NCBI RefSeq assembly: GCF_900205965.1
Contig: NZ_OAOF01000019.1
Span: forward strand, 1 to 64,000
Length of the DNA: 64,000 nucleotides
Reading direction: 5' to 3'
Source: Lacrimispora amygdalina
GTDB taxonomy: Bacteria; Bacillota; Clostridia; Lachnospirales; Lachnospiraceae
The translations under genes were made by a program, and so were the position numbers. Below the pieces are notes generated by a model. That model was not told where the DNA came from, did not search any database, and saw only the letters and a list, made by a program, of their open reading frames with translations. This document shows, one piece after another, positions 7,780 through 16,649 of the stretch (its first letter is position 1; each line of letters opens with the position of its first letter).

Positions 7780-8391
7780 ATGAGCGCATTTTTAGGACCA
7801 ATTCACATCTGGTTATATAATAAAATTCTGCTTCAGAACGATATGACAGATACGATTGTGGCCTTAGCAGAAGAAAAGGGCTGGACAGATGGATTAGGAG
7901 AGAAGATGGATTCCAGATATGGTACTCTGGAAACAGGCAATTTAGAGGATAATATTAATACGGATAACATTCACGGATGGCTGCAGGAGCGTGTCAGCCT
8001 GGTGGAAAACCGTCTTGCTTATGCAGTCACCACTCTTCTTGAAGAAGACCCGGAACGTATTGACGAGATGAAACAGGCAGTGAAGGAATTTGGAAAAAGC
8101 CGCAGAGCAGAAGGGACTGTATCTGTAAAACAGGCTTATGATCATCTGGAAAATACGTTGTTAAACGGAATGCCCTGTGACAGAGTCAATCAGCTGGTAA
8201 AGGAAGAGGCGGATCTGTTAGTTTATCGTCAGGTTGTGGAAATTCATGAACCATACTGGGATATGATCCATGGCGATGTAAAACATTACTATGAACTGAG
8301 AGAAGCCCTGATTGAGGGAATGCTTGAGGGGTTAAGTGTGCAATTTTATCATACAGGAAATCAGGAGTATGAATTAAGGAGCCGCCAATGA
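7780..8391 (+). CDS. Unknown protein of the hemerythrin cluster
   Basis: I recognise no named domain in this 203-residue, mainly helical, acidic protein. It starts MSAFLGPIHIWLYNKI, has one Cys, and a C-terminal part rich in His, Glu and Tyr (EIHEPYWDMIHGDVKHYYEL). That pattern would suit a helical bundle binding metal or heme, but this is speculation. It has its own ribosome binding site (AAAGAGGAATGAG) and its stop overlaps the start of the hemerythrin gene by 4 nt, so the two are tightly coupled. Confidence 0.75.
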   Translation: MSAFLGPIHIWLYNKILLQNDMTDTIVALAEEKGWTDGLGEKMDSRYGTLETGNLEDNINTDNIHGWLQERVSLVENRLAYAVTTLLEEDPERIDEMKQAVKEFGKSRRAEGTVSVKQAYDHLENTLLNGMPCDRVNQLVKEEADLLVYRQVVEIHEPYWDMIHGDVKHYYELREALIEGMLEGLSVQFYHTGNQEYELRSRQ

Positions 8392-8936
8392 ATGGAATCG
8401 ATATTTTAATGAAGGAACATGAAAATATTCTGGCTTTCAACGGTTTTTTAAGAAAAATCTGTGCAGGTATTGTAGAAGGCGGGGAAGTCGACGGGGCTCT
8501 TCTTAGAGAATGCATCGATTTTGGCAGAAATTATGCAGACAAGCATCATCATGGGAAGGAAGAGAAAATCTTATTCCGGATTATGATGGAGAATATGGGG
8601 CCTGTTGCAGATAAGCTGATCCGCAATGGAATGCTGGTGGAACACGATCTGGGGAGACTTCATCTGACCCAATTGGAAGCAGCAATTGAAGAGTATGAAA
8701 AAAATCCCATCACAGACCATAAGCTGGATATCATTTCCAATGCAGTAGGATATGGGGCGCTGTTACAGCGCCATATAGAGAAAGAAGATCAGGCTGCTTA
8801 TGCCTTTGCTGCCCGCGCTCTTCCAGCAGATAAAATGAATGATGTGGATGCAGAGACAGAAAGCTTTGAAGTTAAGGCGAGAGAAGACGGAATCCAGGAA
8901 CACTACGAAAGCTGGCTTCGCAGTAAGCTGGGATAA
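8388..8936 (+). CDS. Hemerythrin-domain protein (first)
   Basis: Non-heme diiron four-helix-bundle protein of 182 residues. Candidate ligands appear in family order: MKEHENILAF, then ADKHHHGKEEKILF, EHDLGR and LLQRHIEKEDQAAY. Cytosolic hemerythrins bind O2 or NO or protect Fe-S proteins; which applies here is not visible. The ATG overlaps the end of the preceding gene. The C-terminal 30 residues extend beyond the bundle. Confidence 0.9.
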   Translation: MNGIDILMKEHENILAFNGFLRKICAGIVEGGEVDGALLRECIDFGRNYADKHHHGKEEKILFRIMMENMGPVADKLIRNGMLVEHDLGRLHLTQLEAAIEEYEKNPITDHKLDIISNAVGYGALLQRHIEKEDQAAYAFAARALPADKMNDVDAETESFEVKAREDGIQEHYESWLRSKLG

Positions 8937-8978
8937 TTTTAGCCAGCTTAAATTATACAAAAGAGGTGAATGTTTCCA

Positions 8979-9383
8979 ATGGAACTTAAACATTATTTAG
9001 AGCAGCATGACCGAATCAAAGAAGAACTGTCGGATCTGAAAATACTTCTTGCAAAGCAGGACCTGGAGCAGAATGCTGCAGAACTGGCATTCCATATCAG
9101 CGGACTTGCCGGAAAGTTAAATATTCATCTGACTTCTGAAGATCAATATTTATACCCTTTCTTTTTTAAAGGCAATGATGTAAATCTGGTTAACAAAGCG
9201 CATGAGTATCAGAATGAGATGGGAAACCTTCTGGCAGATTTTACGGTATTTAAAAACACTTTTAATACAAAGATAAAAATCTTGTCAGACAGAGATCGCT
9301 TTATAAATGAATCAAATAGAATTATACAGTCCATCGAGCAGCGTATGGATAAAGAAGAAAAAGATTTATACCGGCTTGTATGA
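8979..9383 (+). CDS. Hemerythrin-like protein (second)
   Basis: Second hemerythrin-type protein, 134 residues, beginning MELKHYLEQHDRI, with LNIHLTSEDQYLYPFF in the middle and ending QRMDKEEKDLY. The ligand pattern is weaker than in the upstream paralogue, since some His positions are not obvious, so its diiron site may be incomplete. The ATG at 8979 is preferred over that at 8970 because AGAGGTG (8962-8968) is 10 nt away rather than overlapping. It is the last gene before a terminator. Confidence 0.8.
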   Translation: MELKHYLEQHDRIKEELSDLKILLAKQDLEQNAAELAFHISGLAGKLNIHLTSEDQYLYPFFFKGNDVNLVNKAHEYQNEMGNLLADFTVFKNTFNTKIKILSDRDRFINESNRIIQSIEQRMDKEEKDLYRLV

Positions 9384-9393
9384 AGAACTAAGT

Positions 9394-9434
9394 GGAGTAG
9401 AATAACTAAGGTATCAGTTATTCTGCTCCATTCT
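9394..9434 (+). terminator. Terminator of the Hcp-like/hemerythrin operon
   Basis: A 14-bp stem (9394-9407 with 9416-9429, one mismatch) with an 8-nt loop is followed by ATTCTTTTT. Confidence 0.88.
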
Positions 9435-9465
9435 TTTTGGCATTAAATTTCTGTCCGGTGGTTAT

Positions 9466-10479
9466 TCAAGACCGGTATTCTTTGGGACTGCAGCCATAGT
9501 GTTCCTGAAATTTTTGATAGAAAAAGCTGATATTTTCATAACCTGCTTCATTTGCAATCTCTGTAACTGACATATTTGTATTTCTCAGAAATTTAGCTGC
9601 GTATTTTAATTTCTGTGACTGTACTAGCTGCTTATAGGTCATACCTGTATGCTTCTTAATAAGAGAAGTGAGATAATTCGGGCTTAGATGGAAAAACGCG
9701 GCAACTGAAATTAAAGTACAGCTTTTAAAATTAGTTTCAATGAACCGGATTATACTAAGAATAGAAGGGGTACTGGATTCACTTTCCTCCCGGACAAGTT
9801 GATTTTTATATACATTGATAAGCTCGGCAATGATTAAACTGAACAGATTCTTTATAAAATCCGTGGAATTTACGGATGGGTCAAAGCACTCGCAGAGAAG
9901 CTCCTGGGTAAATAATTGTGTTCTTCTGCTGTTTTCCGATTGAAAAAATAAATATTTGTTTTCATGGCTTTTTTCGTTCATAGCATTGATAAAAAAGTGA
10001 GATAAGATACTGTCTGTGGAAAAATGATCCAGAAGATTCTCGCGCAGATAATTTTTTGATACCATGAAACTGATCATTATATCATCTTCACCCGTTGCTT
10101 TTATGGAGTGGGGAACGTATGGATCAATAATCAGCACCTGTCCCTGCTTTAACGTGATATCTGTGTTATTTATGGTCTGGGGGCAGATGCCGGAATAGAC
10201 GTAGTTAATCTCAATATAGTCATGAACATGTACGGGTACCGGAATAAAGCGGGAATTTTTTTTGATGCTGATATCAAGTGCAGTGGATTGCCAGCCAGAT
10301 AAAACACTGTGTTTTTCCATCATATTATGTTTTTCTTCAAAGTAGATGCAGTTGACGGTCTCCCCGTCGATTTTGATTTTTGGCATATGATCCCAAAAAT
10401 CCGGAATAAATCCGTTTTTATATTTTTTCTCGCTTGTACTTAAGCTGCGAAGTGTCAGATCAAGGCTGTTTAAATCCAT
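9466..10479 (-). CDS. AraC-family regulator
   Basis: Transcriptional regulator of 337 residues with an N-terminal cupin-like sensor domain (HVHDYIEINYVYSG, then LKQGQVLIIDPYVPHSI) and two C-terminal helix-turn-helix motifs. The latter include LISVAAFFHLSPNYLTSLIK and NISFFYQKFQEHYGCSPKEY. The ATG at 10479 has AAGGAG 6 nt upstream; further upstream in-frame starts lack one. It is divergent from the PTS and glycoside hydrolase genes and probably activates them in response to a sugar. Confidence 0.9.
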   Translation of the reverse strand: MDLNSLDLTLRSLSTSEKKYKNGFIPDFWDHMPKIKIDGETVNCIYFEEKHNMMEKHSVLSGWQSTALDISIKKNSRFIPVPVHVHDYIEINYVYSGICPQTINNTDITLKQGQVLIIDPYVPHSIKATGEDDIMISFMVSKNYLRENLLDHFSTDSILSHFFINAMNEKSHENKYLFFQSENSRRTQLFTQELLCECFDPSVNSTDFIKNLFSLIIAELINVYKNQLVREESESSTPSILSIIRFIETNFKSCTLISVAAFFHLSPNYLTSLIKKHTGMTYKQLVQSQKLKYAAKFLRNTNMSVTEIANEAGYENISFFYQKFQEHYGCSPKEYRS

Positions 10480-10660
10480 TTGATGCTCCTTTAAGGGTGA
10501 CTGAATGATATGGCAGAGTCTATAGGACAAGTATATGCTCCATCGTTAGTTTGGTCAATAAACAGAAGTGTTTTCGTTATTATTATAAGCATTCACGTAT
10601 GGTAGTATAAAAATACAAAGTACCCAGACACTATTTTAGAGAAAGAAGGAGAAGATGAAA

Positions 10661-12049
10661 ATGGGAAAAAACAGCTATACTCAGTTGGCATCAGATCTTG
10701 TCAGAATGGTTGGAGGCAGGGATAATATTATCAGTGTTACCAATTGCATGACCCGGCTGCGGTTTGTTTTAAAGGATGAGAATGTTGCAAAAACAGATGA
10801 GATAAAAGCAAATAAGGAGGTAAAAGGGGTTATCCAACAGGGAGGTCAGTATCAGATTATTATTGGCACTCATGTAAATGCTGTGATAGATGATGTAAGA
10901 AAAGAAGCGGGAATCACGGAGGGTGATGAGAAACAGGATATGAAGCTTTTAAAGGATGGCAATCTGTTTGACCGGATCTTTAAAATTATCAGCGGCTGTA
11001 TTATGCCGATGATCGGAGTCATGGTTGCCTCTGGTATGATTAAGGGTCTGCTGGCAGTTCTCACAACTGCCAAAGTCCTTCAGGCGACAGACGGTACTTA
11101 TCTGATTTTATACGCAGCAGCAAATTCCATCATGTATTTTTTGCCTGTCATTGTAGGCTTTAATGCGGGAAAGGTATTTGGCTGCAGTCAATTTGTTACT
11201 GCTATTATCGGTGCCTCCCTGATCTATCCGGATATGCTGGCAGCTCAGACAGCAGGCACAGCACTGACCTTTTTAAAGATACCGGTTATGCTGATCAATT
11301 ATAGCAGCAGCCTGCTCCCCGTTGTAGCTGCATCCTGGGTTGCTTCTAAAATCGAGAAGGGCGCGAAAAAAATCGTCCCCCAGATGCTCCAGTTGTTTTT
11401 TGTGCCCACAATTGTTCTTATGGTTACCGTACCGCTGTCCTATCTGGTAATCGGACCGGTTATGACCTATGTGTCCAATTACTTAAGTGCCGGAGTGATG
11501 TTCATATTTAATCATGTTCCGGTTTTGGGAGGAGTACTTTTCGGTGCATTCTGGCAGCTCATCGTTCTTTTGGGTTTACACTCTGCTTTTATACCCGTGT
11601 TAATGAACAATTTATTTACGTTGGGCAGTGATCCGGTCAATGCGGTATTAGGACTTACTGTCTGGGCTTTAGCTGGAGTTTCACTGGGATATGCGTTAAG
11701 GATGAAGGATAAGGAGAAAAAATCCCTGGGGTTTGGAAATCTGGTATCCTGTTTATTCGGTATTACGGAACCGACCATTTATTCCATTGCTCTTCCGAAT
11801 TTTAAGCTGTTTATCGCAGCCTTTGTGGGAGGAGGCGTCGGAGGTGGAATTATGGCGGCACTGGGAGGCAGAATGTATTCATTCATCGGGGATGGAATCT
11901 TTCGTTTTCCGGCAATGATTAATCCGGCTGGACTGGATATCAGCTTTTACGGTTTTGCCGTATGCGCTGCCATATCTTTTTCAATATCAGCAGTTCTGGC
12001 GTTTATACTGGCTGGTGAGGATACAAAAAATACAGATCGGAGTAAGTGA
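10661..12049 (+). CDS. PTS transporter EIIBC, glucose/beta-glucoside superfamily
   Basis: Membrane permease that phosphorylates a sugar during import. The N-terminal EIIB domain (about 1-85) has the phospho-cysteine in TNCMTRLRF (C29). The EIIC domain (about 110-460) has about ten hydrophobic segments, with motifs GAFWQLIVLLGLHSAFIPV and FGITEPTIYSIALP typical of the family. No EIIA domain is attached and none is encoded nearby, so a shared EIIA must act in trans. The ATG at 10661 lies 9 nt from AAGGAG; another at 10655 is only 3 nt away. The coupled glycoside hydrolase suggests that a glycoside or disaccharide is the substrate. Confidence 0.9.
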   Translation: MGKNSYTQLASDLVRMVGGRDNIISVTNCMTRLRFVLKDENVAKTDEIKANKEVKGVIQQGGQYQIIIGTHVNAVIDDVRKEAGITEGDEKQDMKLLKDGNLFDRIFKIISGCIMPMIGVMVASGMIKGLLAVLTTAKVLQATDGTYLILYAAANSIMYFLPVIVGFNAGKVFGCSQFVTAIIGASLIYPDMLAAQTAGTALTFLKIPVMLINYSSSLLPVVAASWVASKIEKGAKKIVPQMLQLFFVPTIVLMVTVPLSYLVIGPVMTYVSNYLSAGVMFIFNHVPVLGGVLFGAFWQLIVLLGLHSAFIPVLMNNLFTLGSDPVNAVLGLTVWALAGVSLGYALRMKDKEKKSLGFGNLVSCLFGITEPTIYSIALPNFKLFIAAFVGGGVGGGIMAALGGRMYSFIGDGIFRFPAMINPAGLDISFYGFAVCAAISFSISAVLAFILAGEDTKNTDRSK

Positions 12050-12051
12050 TC

Positions 12052-14643
12052 ATGTACAACAGAATAGAAGAAATTTTAGAGGGGAAGATAGAAAACTGCT
12101 TTTATCCATTTTTCTGGCAGCACGGAGAAACAGAGGCTGTGCTCCGTAAGTATATGGGAAAAATACAGGAAAGCGGAATGAAGGCCATATGCATTGAAGC
12201 AAGACCTCATCCGGACTTTCTGGGAGAAAAATGGTGGACTGATTTAGACATTATATTGGATGAAGCCAGAAAAAGGGACATGAAAATATGGATTCTTGAT
12301 GATTCTCATTTCCCAACAGGATACGCCAATGGTGCCATAAAAGAAAAATATCCGGAACACAGAAAATGGTACCTTTACATGCGGCGCTTCGATGTAGCCG
12401 GACCTGTAAAGGGAGCCAGAATCAATATCAGTTATCTTGCAGGAAGGCCCTGGGATGGAGTCAGTAAAGATATCAATCATGTAATCGGAGTTTACATGGC
12501 AAAACGTATAAGTGACCGGAACACAGGAAAAGAAGAGATTGTCGTTGATACACTTGCGGATAAGACTTATGCATTAAAAGATGGAATTATATCCATTGAT
12601 ATTCCAGAGGGTGCCTTTTGCATATTTACAGTCTTTTATACCAGAGATGGTGGAGAGGAAACCACAGCTGACTATTTGAATCCGTTGTCTGCGAAGGCTA
12701 CACAGGTTCTGATCGATACAGTTTATAAACCCCATTATGAAAAATATAAAAACGATTTTGGAAAAACAATTACAGGATTTTTTTCAGATGAACCCAGGTT
12801 TGGTAATAAAAAAGGCTTTTTGGCAGGGATAGGACAGGATATGGTTCTTCCATGGAGATTAGGACTTGAGAAAGAACTCCCCTTTGAACTGAAATTTCTT
12901 CCCCTTTTATGGGTGAGAGGAGAGGGGCTTGAAGGGGAAATCCGGTATCAGTACATGAATCTTATCACAAGATTATATCATGAAAATTTTACAGGTGTAC
13001 TGGCAAAATGGTGTCATGACAGAGGTATCTGCTATCTGGGACATAATATTGAAGACAACGGTGCACATACAAGACTTGGATATGGAACCGGTCACTACTT
13101 CCGGGGGCAGACAGAGCAGGACTTTTCAGGAATTGATGTGATCGGGACCCAGATTGTTCCGGGAATGCCGTATCATCATGATTCTTTTTCAACAGGCGGG
13201 TGTGACGGGGAATTTTATCATTTTGCCCTTGCAAAACTGGGATCTTCCGCTGCTCATCTGGATCCGGTGAAAAATGGCCGGGCGATGTGTGAGGCGTTTG
13301 GCGCTTATGGATGGAATGAGGGGCTTAAGCTGATGAAATGGATTACAGATCATCTGGTCGTGCGGGGGATTAATTATCTGGTGCCCCATGCGTTTAGCCC
13401 TAGGGAATTTCCGGATTGGGACTGTCCTCCCCATTTTTATGCCCAGGGACATAATCCTCAGTTTCGGTATTTTAATGTCTACAGCAATTATGCAAACCGT
13501 CTTATGAACCTGTTTCAAAGTGGAGTTCACAGAGCCTCTGCCGCGGTTTTATATCCGGCAGAGCAGGAATGGGCAGGGAACTATATGCCGGTGGAAAAAC
13601 CGGTGAGGGAACTGCTGGAACATCAGATCGACTGTGATATTGTATCTGCGGATTATCTTTTTAATGCTGTGATCGAAGGAAATATGCTTAAGATTCATAA
13701 GGAATATTTTAAGACTGTAATTATTCCTTATGGCGAAGCGATCCCTGTAAACGTAATAAGGAAAGTAACTGAATATGCCAAGTCAGGAATACGGGTTATT
13801 TTTCTTAATGATTATCCGTCAAGAACGCTGGGAGGGGAGCTGTCAGAGGAAGAATGGCACATACTGAAACAAGTCTGTCTGGCGGGAGCTGTCAACGATT
13901 TGGAAGTTCTGTGCAGGGATCTGGCAGAAATCAAGCTGGAAGCACCTTTTCGTGAGCTGGTCTATTACCACTATGATCAGGGAACACAGAACTGGATGTT
14001 TTTTAATGAACATCTGTCAAAAACCGTTGATACAATTATAGAGATCCCGGATGCTGCCTATGCATACTCCTATGATGCATTTTCCAATACATTGTATAAA
14101 TTGGAGAAGAAAGAAGACGGTTATCGGCTAAAACTGGCTCCTTATGAATCCTGTGTTTGGATCTTCTCGGAAGATCCCATCGCAATTGCTGATGAAACGG
14201 TAAAACCAGTATGCCATGGGAAACCGCAGCAATTGACGGCGGACTGGAAGGTTTCCTTTGCAGACAGCTTTTCTTACCCGGATTTTAAAGAGACTCTGCC
14301 GGTCAGAGAAGCGGTCACGGTAAATACGATTGACGGATATGAGGATAAATGCGGGACAGTATCGTATGAGACGGTTCTTACCTTTAAGGAAGAGCAAGGC
14401 GAGGTATTTCTGGATTTAGGGGCTGTATACGAAATTGCGGAAGTATTTGTAAATAACAAATCTGCCGGAGTAAAATTGTGCCCTCCCTATATATTTGATT
14501 TAACCGGACTGGTGGAACAGGGGAAGCACTTACTGAGGGTAGAAGTGACCAATACTCTGGGAACCCAGATCAGGGATGGTTTGTCTCAATACCTGGTCAT
14601 TGAGCCTTTCGGGATAGAGGGTCCAATTACACTATATACTTAA
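12052..14643 (+). CDS. Putative glycoside hydrolase, GH106-like architecture
   Basis: Large cytosolic protein of 863 residues without a signal peptide. The N-terminal part (SGMKAICIEARPHPDFLGEK, then EARKRDMKIWILDDSHFPTG) resembles the TIM-barrel start of GH106-type alpha-L-rhamnosidases and relatives. ITGFFSDEPRFG and the nearby acidic residues may form the active site. The last 100 residues (FLDLGAVYEIAEVFVNNKSA) form a galactose-binding-like beta-sandwich. GGAG lies 9 nt before the ATG at 12052, and the upstream GTG at 12046 is too close to it. The gene abuts the PTS gene, so the enzyme probably cleaves the imported phospho-glycoside or glycoside. Substrate and family remain uncertain. Confidence 0.72.
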   Translation: MYNRIEEILEGKIENCFYPFFWQHGETEAVLRKYMGKIQESGMKAICIEARPHPDFLGEKWWTDLDIILDEARKRDMKIWILDDSHFPTGYANGAIKEKYPEHRKWYLYMRRFDVAGPVKGARINISYLAGRPWDGVSKDINHVIGVYMAKRISDRNTGKEEIVVDTLADKTYALKDGIISIDIPEGAFCIFTVFYTRDGGEETTADYLNPLSAKATQVLIDTVYKPHYEKYKNDFGKTITGFFSDEPRFGNKKGFLAGIGQDMVLPWRLGLEKELPFELKFLPLLWVRGEGLEGEIRYQYMNLITRLYHENFTGVLAKWCHDRGICYLGHNIEDNGAHTRLGYGTGHYFRGQTEQDFSGIDVIGTQIVPGMPYHHDSFSTGGCDGEFYHFALAKLGSSAAHLDPVKNGRAMCEAFGAYGWNEGLKLMKWITDHLVVRGINYLVPHAFSPREFPDWDCPPHFYAQGHNPQFRYFNVYSNYANRLMNLFQSGVHRASAAVLYPAEQEWAGNYMPVEKPVRELLEHQIDCDIVSADYLFNAVIEGNMLKIHKEYFKTVIIPYGEAIPVNVIRKVTEYAKSGIRVIFLNDYPSRTLGGELSEEEWHILKQVCLAGAVNDLEVLCRDLAEIKLEAPFRELVYYHYDQGTQNWMFFNEHLSKTVDTIIEIPDAAYAYSYDAFSNTLYKLEKKEDGYRLKLAPYESCVWIFSEDPIAIADETVKPVCHGKPQQLTADWKVSFADSFSYPDFKETLPVREAVTVNTIDGYEDKCGTVSYETVLTFKEEQGEVFLDLGAVYEIAEVFVNNKSAGVKLCPPYIFDLTGLVEQGKHLLRVEVTNTLGTQIRDGLSQYLVIEPFGIEGPITLYT

Positions 14644-14658
14644 ACTTAAGTGGTTGGA

Positions 14659-14695
14659 TAGGGGCTGGAAACAGTAAAAATGTTTTTAGCCCTTA
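14659..14695. terminator. Bidirectional terminator between the hydrolase and GNAT genes
   Basis: A 15-bp stem with a few G-T pairs (14659-14673 with 14681-14695) closes a 7-nt loop. It sits between converging genes and overlaps the last codon of the acetyltransferase gene. Confidence 0.7.
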
Positions 14696-15241
14696 TTCGA
14701 TCATTTCATAATTTAATAATACCATATGTATGTGATCTTCCCATTTTCCATTGATTTTTAAGTACTGGGAAGCAAGTCCTTCTTCCTGAAAGCCAAGTTT
14801 TTTTGTCACTTTTAGAGACCTGATATTACGTGGCATAATATTGGCTTCAATCCGATGAAGACCATAGTCCTGAAACATGATTTCAATTCCTTTTTTTACA
14901 GCTTCTGTCATATAGCCCATGTTTATCTCATCTTTATCCAGGTTATAGCCAAGGAAGCAGGAGAGGAACACTCCTTTTACGATATTGTTAAATGCCAGGG
15001 CGCCGATCACTTTGTTTTCCTCACCCTTTTTTGAGATCCACAGCTTTAATGCATTGCTGTCTGCGATTTGGTTTTCCAGCTGCTTTTTCTGATATTCCAG
15101 AGTGTAAAATTCTTCTTCTCTGACAGGCTCCCATTCCGATAAAAATCCACGGTTTCTTTGATAATAGTCTGTGACCATAGGGGCAAATGACAGTTCCGGT
15201 GTTCTTAGTAAAAGCCGCTGGGTTTCATAAATTGTTGACAT
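14693..15241 (-). CDS. GNAT acetyltransferase, RimJ/RimL type
   Basis: N-acetyltransferase of 182 residues, starting MSTIYETQRLLLRTPELSF. It has the RimJ/RimL features KVIGALAFNNI, GYNLDKDEINMGYMTEAVKK (acetyl-CoA region) and HRIEANIMPRNIRSLKVTKK followed by LGFQEEG. Substrate is unknown; ribosomal-protein N-termini or small molecules are both possible. The start at 15241 has AGGAGG 5 nt upstream, and an earlier in-frame ATG has none. It is divergent from csoR. Confidence 0.9.
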   Translation of the reverse strand: MSTIYETQRLLLRTPELSFAPMVTDYYQRNRGFLSEWEPVREEEFYTLEYQKKQLENQIADSNALKLWISKKGEENKVIGALAFNNIVKGVFLSCFLGYNLDKDEINMGYMTEAVKKGIEIMFQDYGLHRIEANIMPRNIRSLKVTKKLGFQEEGLASQYLKINGKWEDHIHMVLLNYEMIE

Positions 15242-15330
15242 GTTTTCCTCCTGTAGTATTGAAATTTTGGAGTAAAAGCATAGCATAAACGTGCGTGTAT
15301 GTCAATAATGCCTGATTTTCATACCACATC

Positions 15331-15359
15331 TTGTGAAAAAATGAAATCTGGAGTACAAT
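15331..15359 (+). promoter_or_regulatory. csoR promoter
   Basis: TTGTGA (15331-15336), a 17-nt spacer and TACAAT (15354-15359). AGGGGAGTAT follows the -10 and resembles half of a CsoR operator, so autoregulation is possible but not shown. Confidence 0.6.
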
Positions 15360-15386
15360 AGGGGAGTATGGAGGAGAGTAGCAAAT

Positions 15387-15731
15387 ATGAACGAGAACAT
15401 GGAATATCACACACATAAGGCAGAGGATGGAACTGAATATACCCATTCCCATTTACCCGGACACCCGCATAAGCATACGAATACAAAGATGGTTATAAAC
15501 CGGCTGTCCCGTGCGATCGGACATTTAGAATCTGTGAAACGTATGGTCAGTGACGAAAGAGACTGCAGTGAGGTACTGATTCAGCTGTCAGCAGTCATAT
15601 CCGCACTGAATCAGACAGGAAAAGTGATTATTAAGGATCATATTGAACATTGTATTGTGGACGCGGTGGAATCTGGAGACAAGCAGGCAATTGAGGATTT
15701 AAACAAGGCCATAGACCGTTTTATTAAATAA
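15387..15731 (+). CDS. csoR: CsoR-family copper-sensing repressor
   Basis: Helical metal-sensing repressor of 114 residues. The core (MVINRLSRAIGHLESVKRMV, then DCSEVLIQLSAV and KDHIEHC) matches DUF156/CsoR. C60, H85 and C89 keep the 25- and 4-residue spacing of the Cu(I) ligands C36-H61-C65 of Mycobacterium CsoR. The N-terminal 32 residues are a His-rich tail (HTHKAEDGTEYTHSHLPGHP) that could bind more metal. It is not next to copA, which lies 11 kb away, but that operon is its obvious target. Confidence 0.9.
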   Translation: MNENMEYHTHKAEDGTEYTHSHLPGHPHKHTNTKMVINRLSRAIGHLESVKRMVSDERDCSEVLIQLSAVISALNQTGKVIIKDHIEHCIVDAVESGDKQAIEDLNKAIDRFIK

Positions 15732-15779
15732 ACCAATTCCCATCTGAAGGAAACCTTATCCAGTAAAAATGAATTGCCC

Positions 15780-15823
15780 AAACACACTTTTCGAAGTATA
15801 ATTACTTGAAGTGTGTTTTTTTA
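15780..15823 (+). terminator. csoR terminator
   Basis: AAACACACTT (15780-15789) pairs with AAGTGTGTTT (15809-15818), an inner AAGTA/TACTT pair extends the stem, and a T-run follows. Confidence 0.85.
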
Positions 15824-15861
15824 TACCACCAGGCAGAAAATGTAGAAAGAGGTAGATTCAT

Positions 15862-16629
15862 TTGTTAAATCAGTTTTCCAGAACCCAGCTGTTACTGGGG
15901 GAAGACGCTATGAAGCGTCTGTCAGAGGCGAAAGTTGCCGTATTTGGAATAGGCGGAGTGGGCGGATATGTTGTAGAAGCTCTTGTAAGAAGCGGAGTCC
16001 GTTCCTTTGTTCTTGTTGATGATGATAAGGTATGTCTGACCAATATTAACAGACAGATAATAGCCACCAGAAAAACGGTGGGCAAATATAAGGTTGAAGT
16101 AATGAAAGAACGGATATTAGAGATTAATCCGGATGCTGAGGTGGAGATGCACAAGTGCTTCTTTCTGCCTGAGAATGCAGGAGATTTTTCCTTTCAGGAC
16201 TATGATTATGTAGTGGATGCTGTGGATACGGTGACAGCCAAGCTTCAGCTTGTGATGCAGGCAAAAGAAGCAGGTGTTCCGGTTATCAGCTGTATGGGCG
16301 CCGGCAACAAGTTAGATCCTACCAGGTTTGAGGTTGCCGACATTTATAAAACATCGGTTTGCCCCCTGGCGAAGGTTATGAGAAGAGAGTTAAAGAAGCG
16401 GGGAGTGAAAAAGCTAAAGGTGGTCTATTCAAAGGAAATACCAACCAGGCCCATCGAGGATATGTCCATCAGCTGCAGGACAAACTGCATCTGCCCTCCC
16501 GGAGCTGCTCATAAGTGTACGGAGAGACGGGATATTCCCGGCAGCCTGGCATTTGTGCCGTCTGTTGCAGGTCTGATTATCGCCGGTGAGGTGATTAAAG
16601 ACCTTTCAGGCGGGCAGCAGAAAGCGTAA
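15862..16629 (+). CDS. tcdA: tRNA threonylcarbamoyladenosine dehydratase TcdA
   Basis: ThiF/E1-like enzyme of 255 residues that uses ATP to convert t6A37 in tRNA to its cyclic form ct6A. It begins LNQFSRTQLLLGEDAMKRL and has the nucleotide-binding loop VAVFGIGGVGGYVVEAL, then DNA-encoded motifs typical of CsdL/TcdA: VDDDKVCLTNINRQI, AVDTVTAKL and GAGNKLDPTRF. The start is TTG at 15862, with AGAGGT 8 nt upstream. The next gene is a TtcA-like thiolase, so this is a small tRNA-modification group. Confidence 0.92.
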   Translation: MLNQFSRTQLLLGEDAMKRLSEAKVAVFGIGGVGGYVVEALVRSGVRSFVLVDDDKVCLTNINRQIIATRKTVGKYKVEVMKERILEINPDAEVEMHKCFFLPENAGDFSFQDYDYVVDAVDTVTAKLQLVMQAKEAGVPVISCMGAGNKLDPTRFEVADIYKTSVCPLAKVMRRELKKRGVKKLKVVYSKEIPTRPIEDMSISCRTNCICPPGAAHKCTERRDIPGSLAFVPSVAGLIIAGEVIKDLSGGQQKA

Positions 16630-16649
16630 AGGAATGAGGAGATAAGGAT

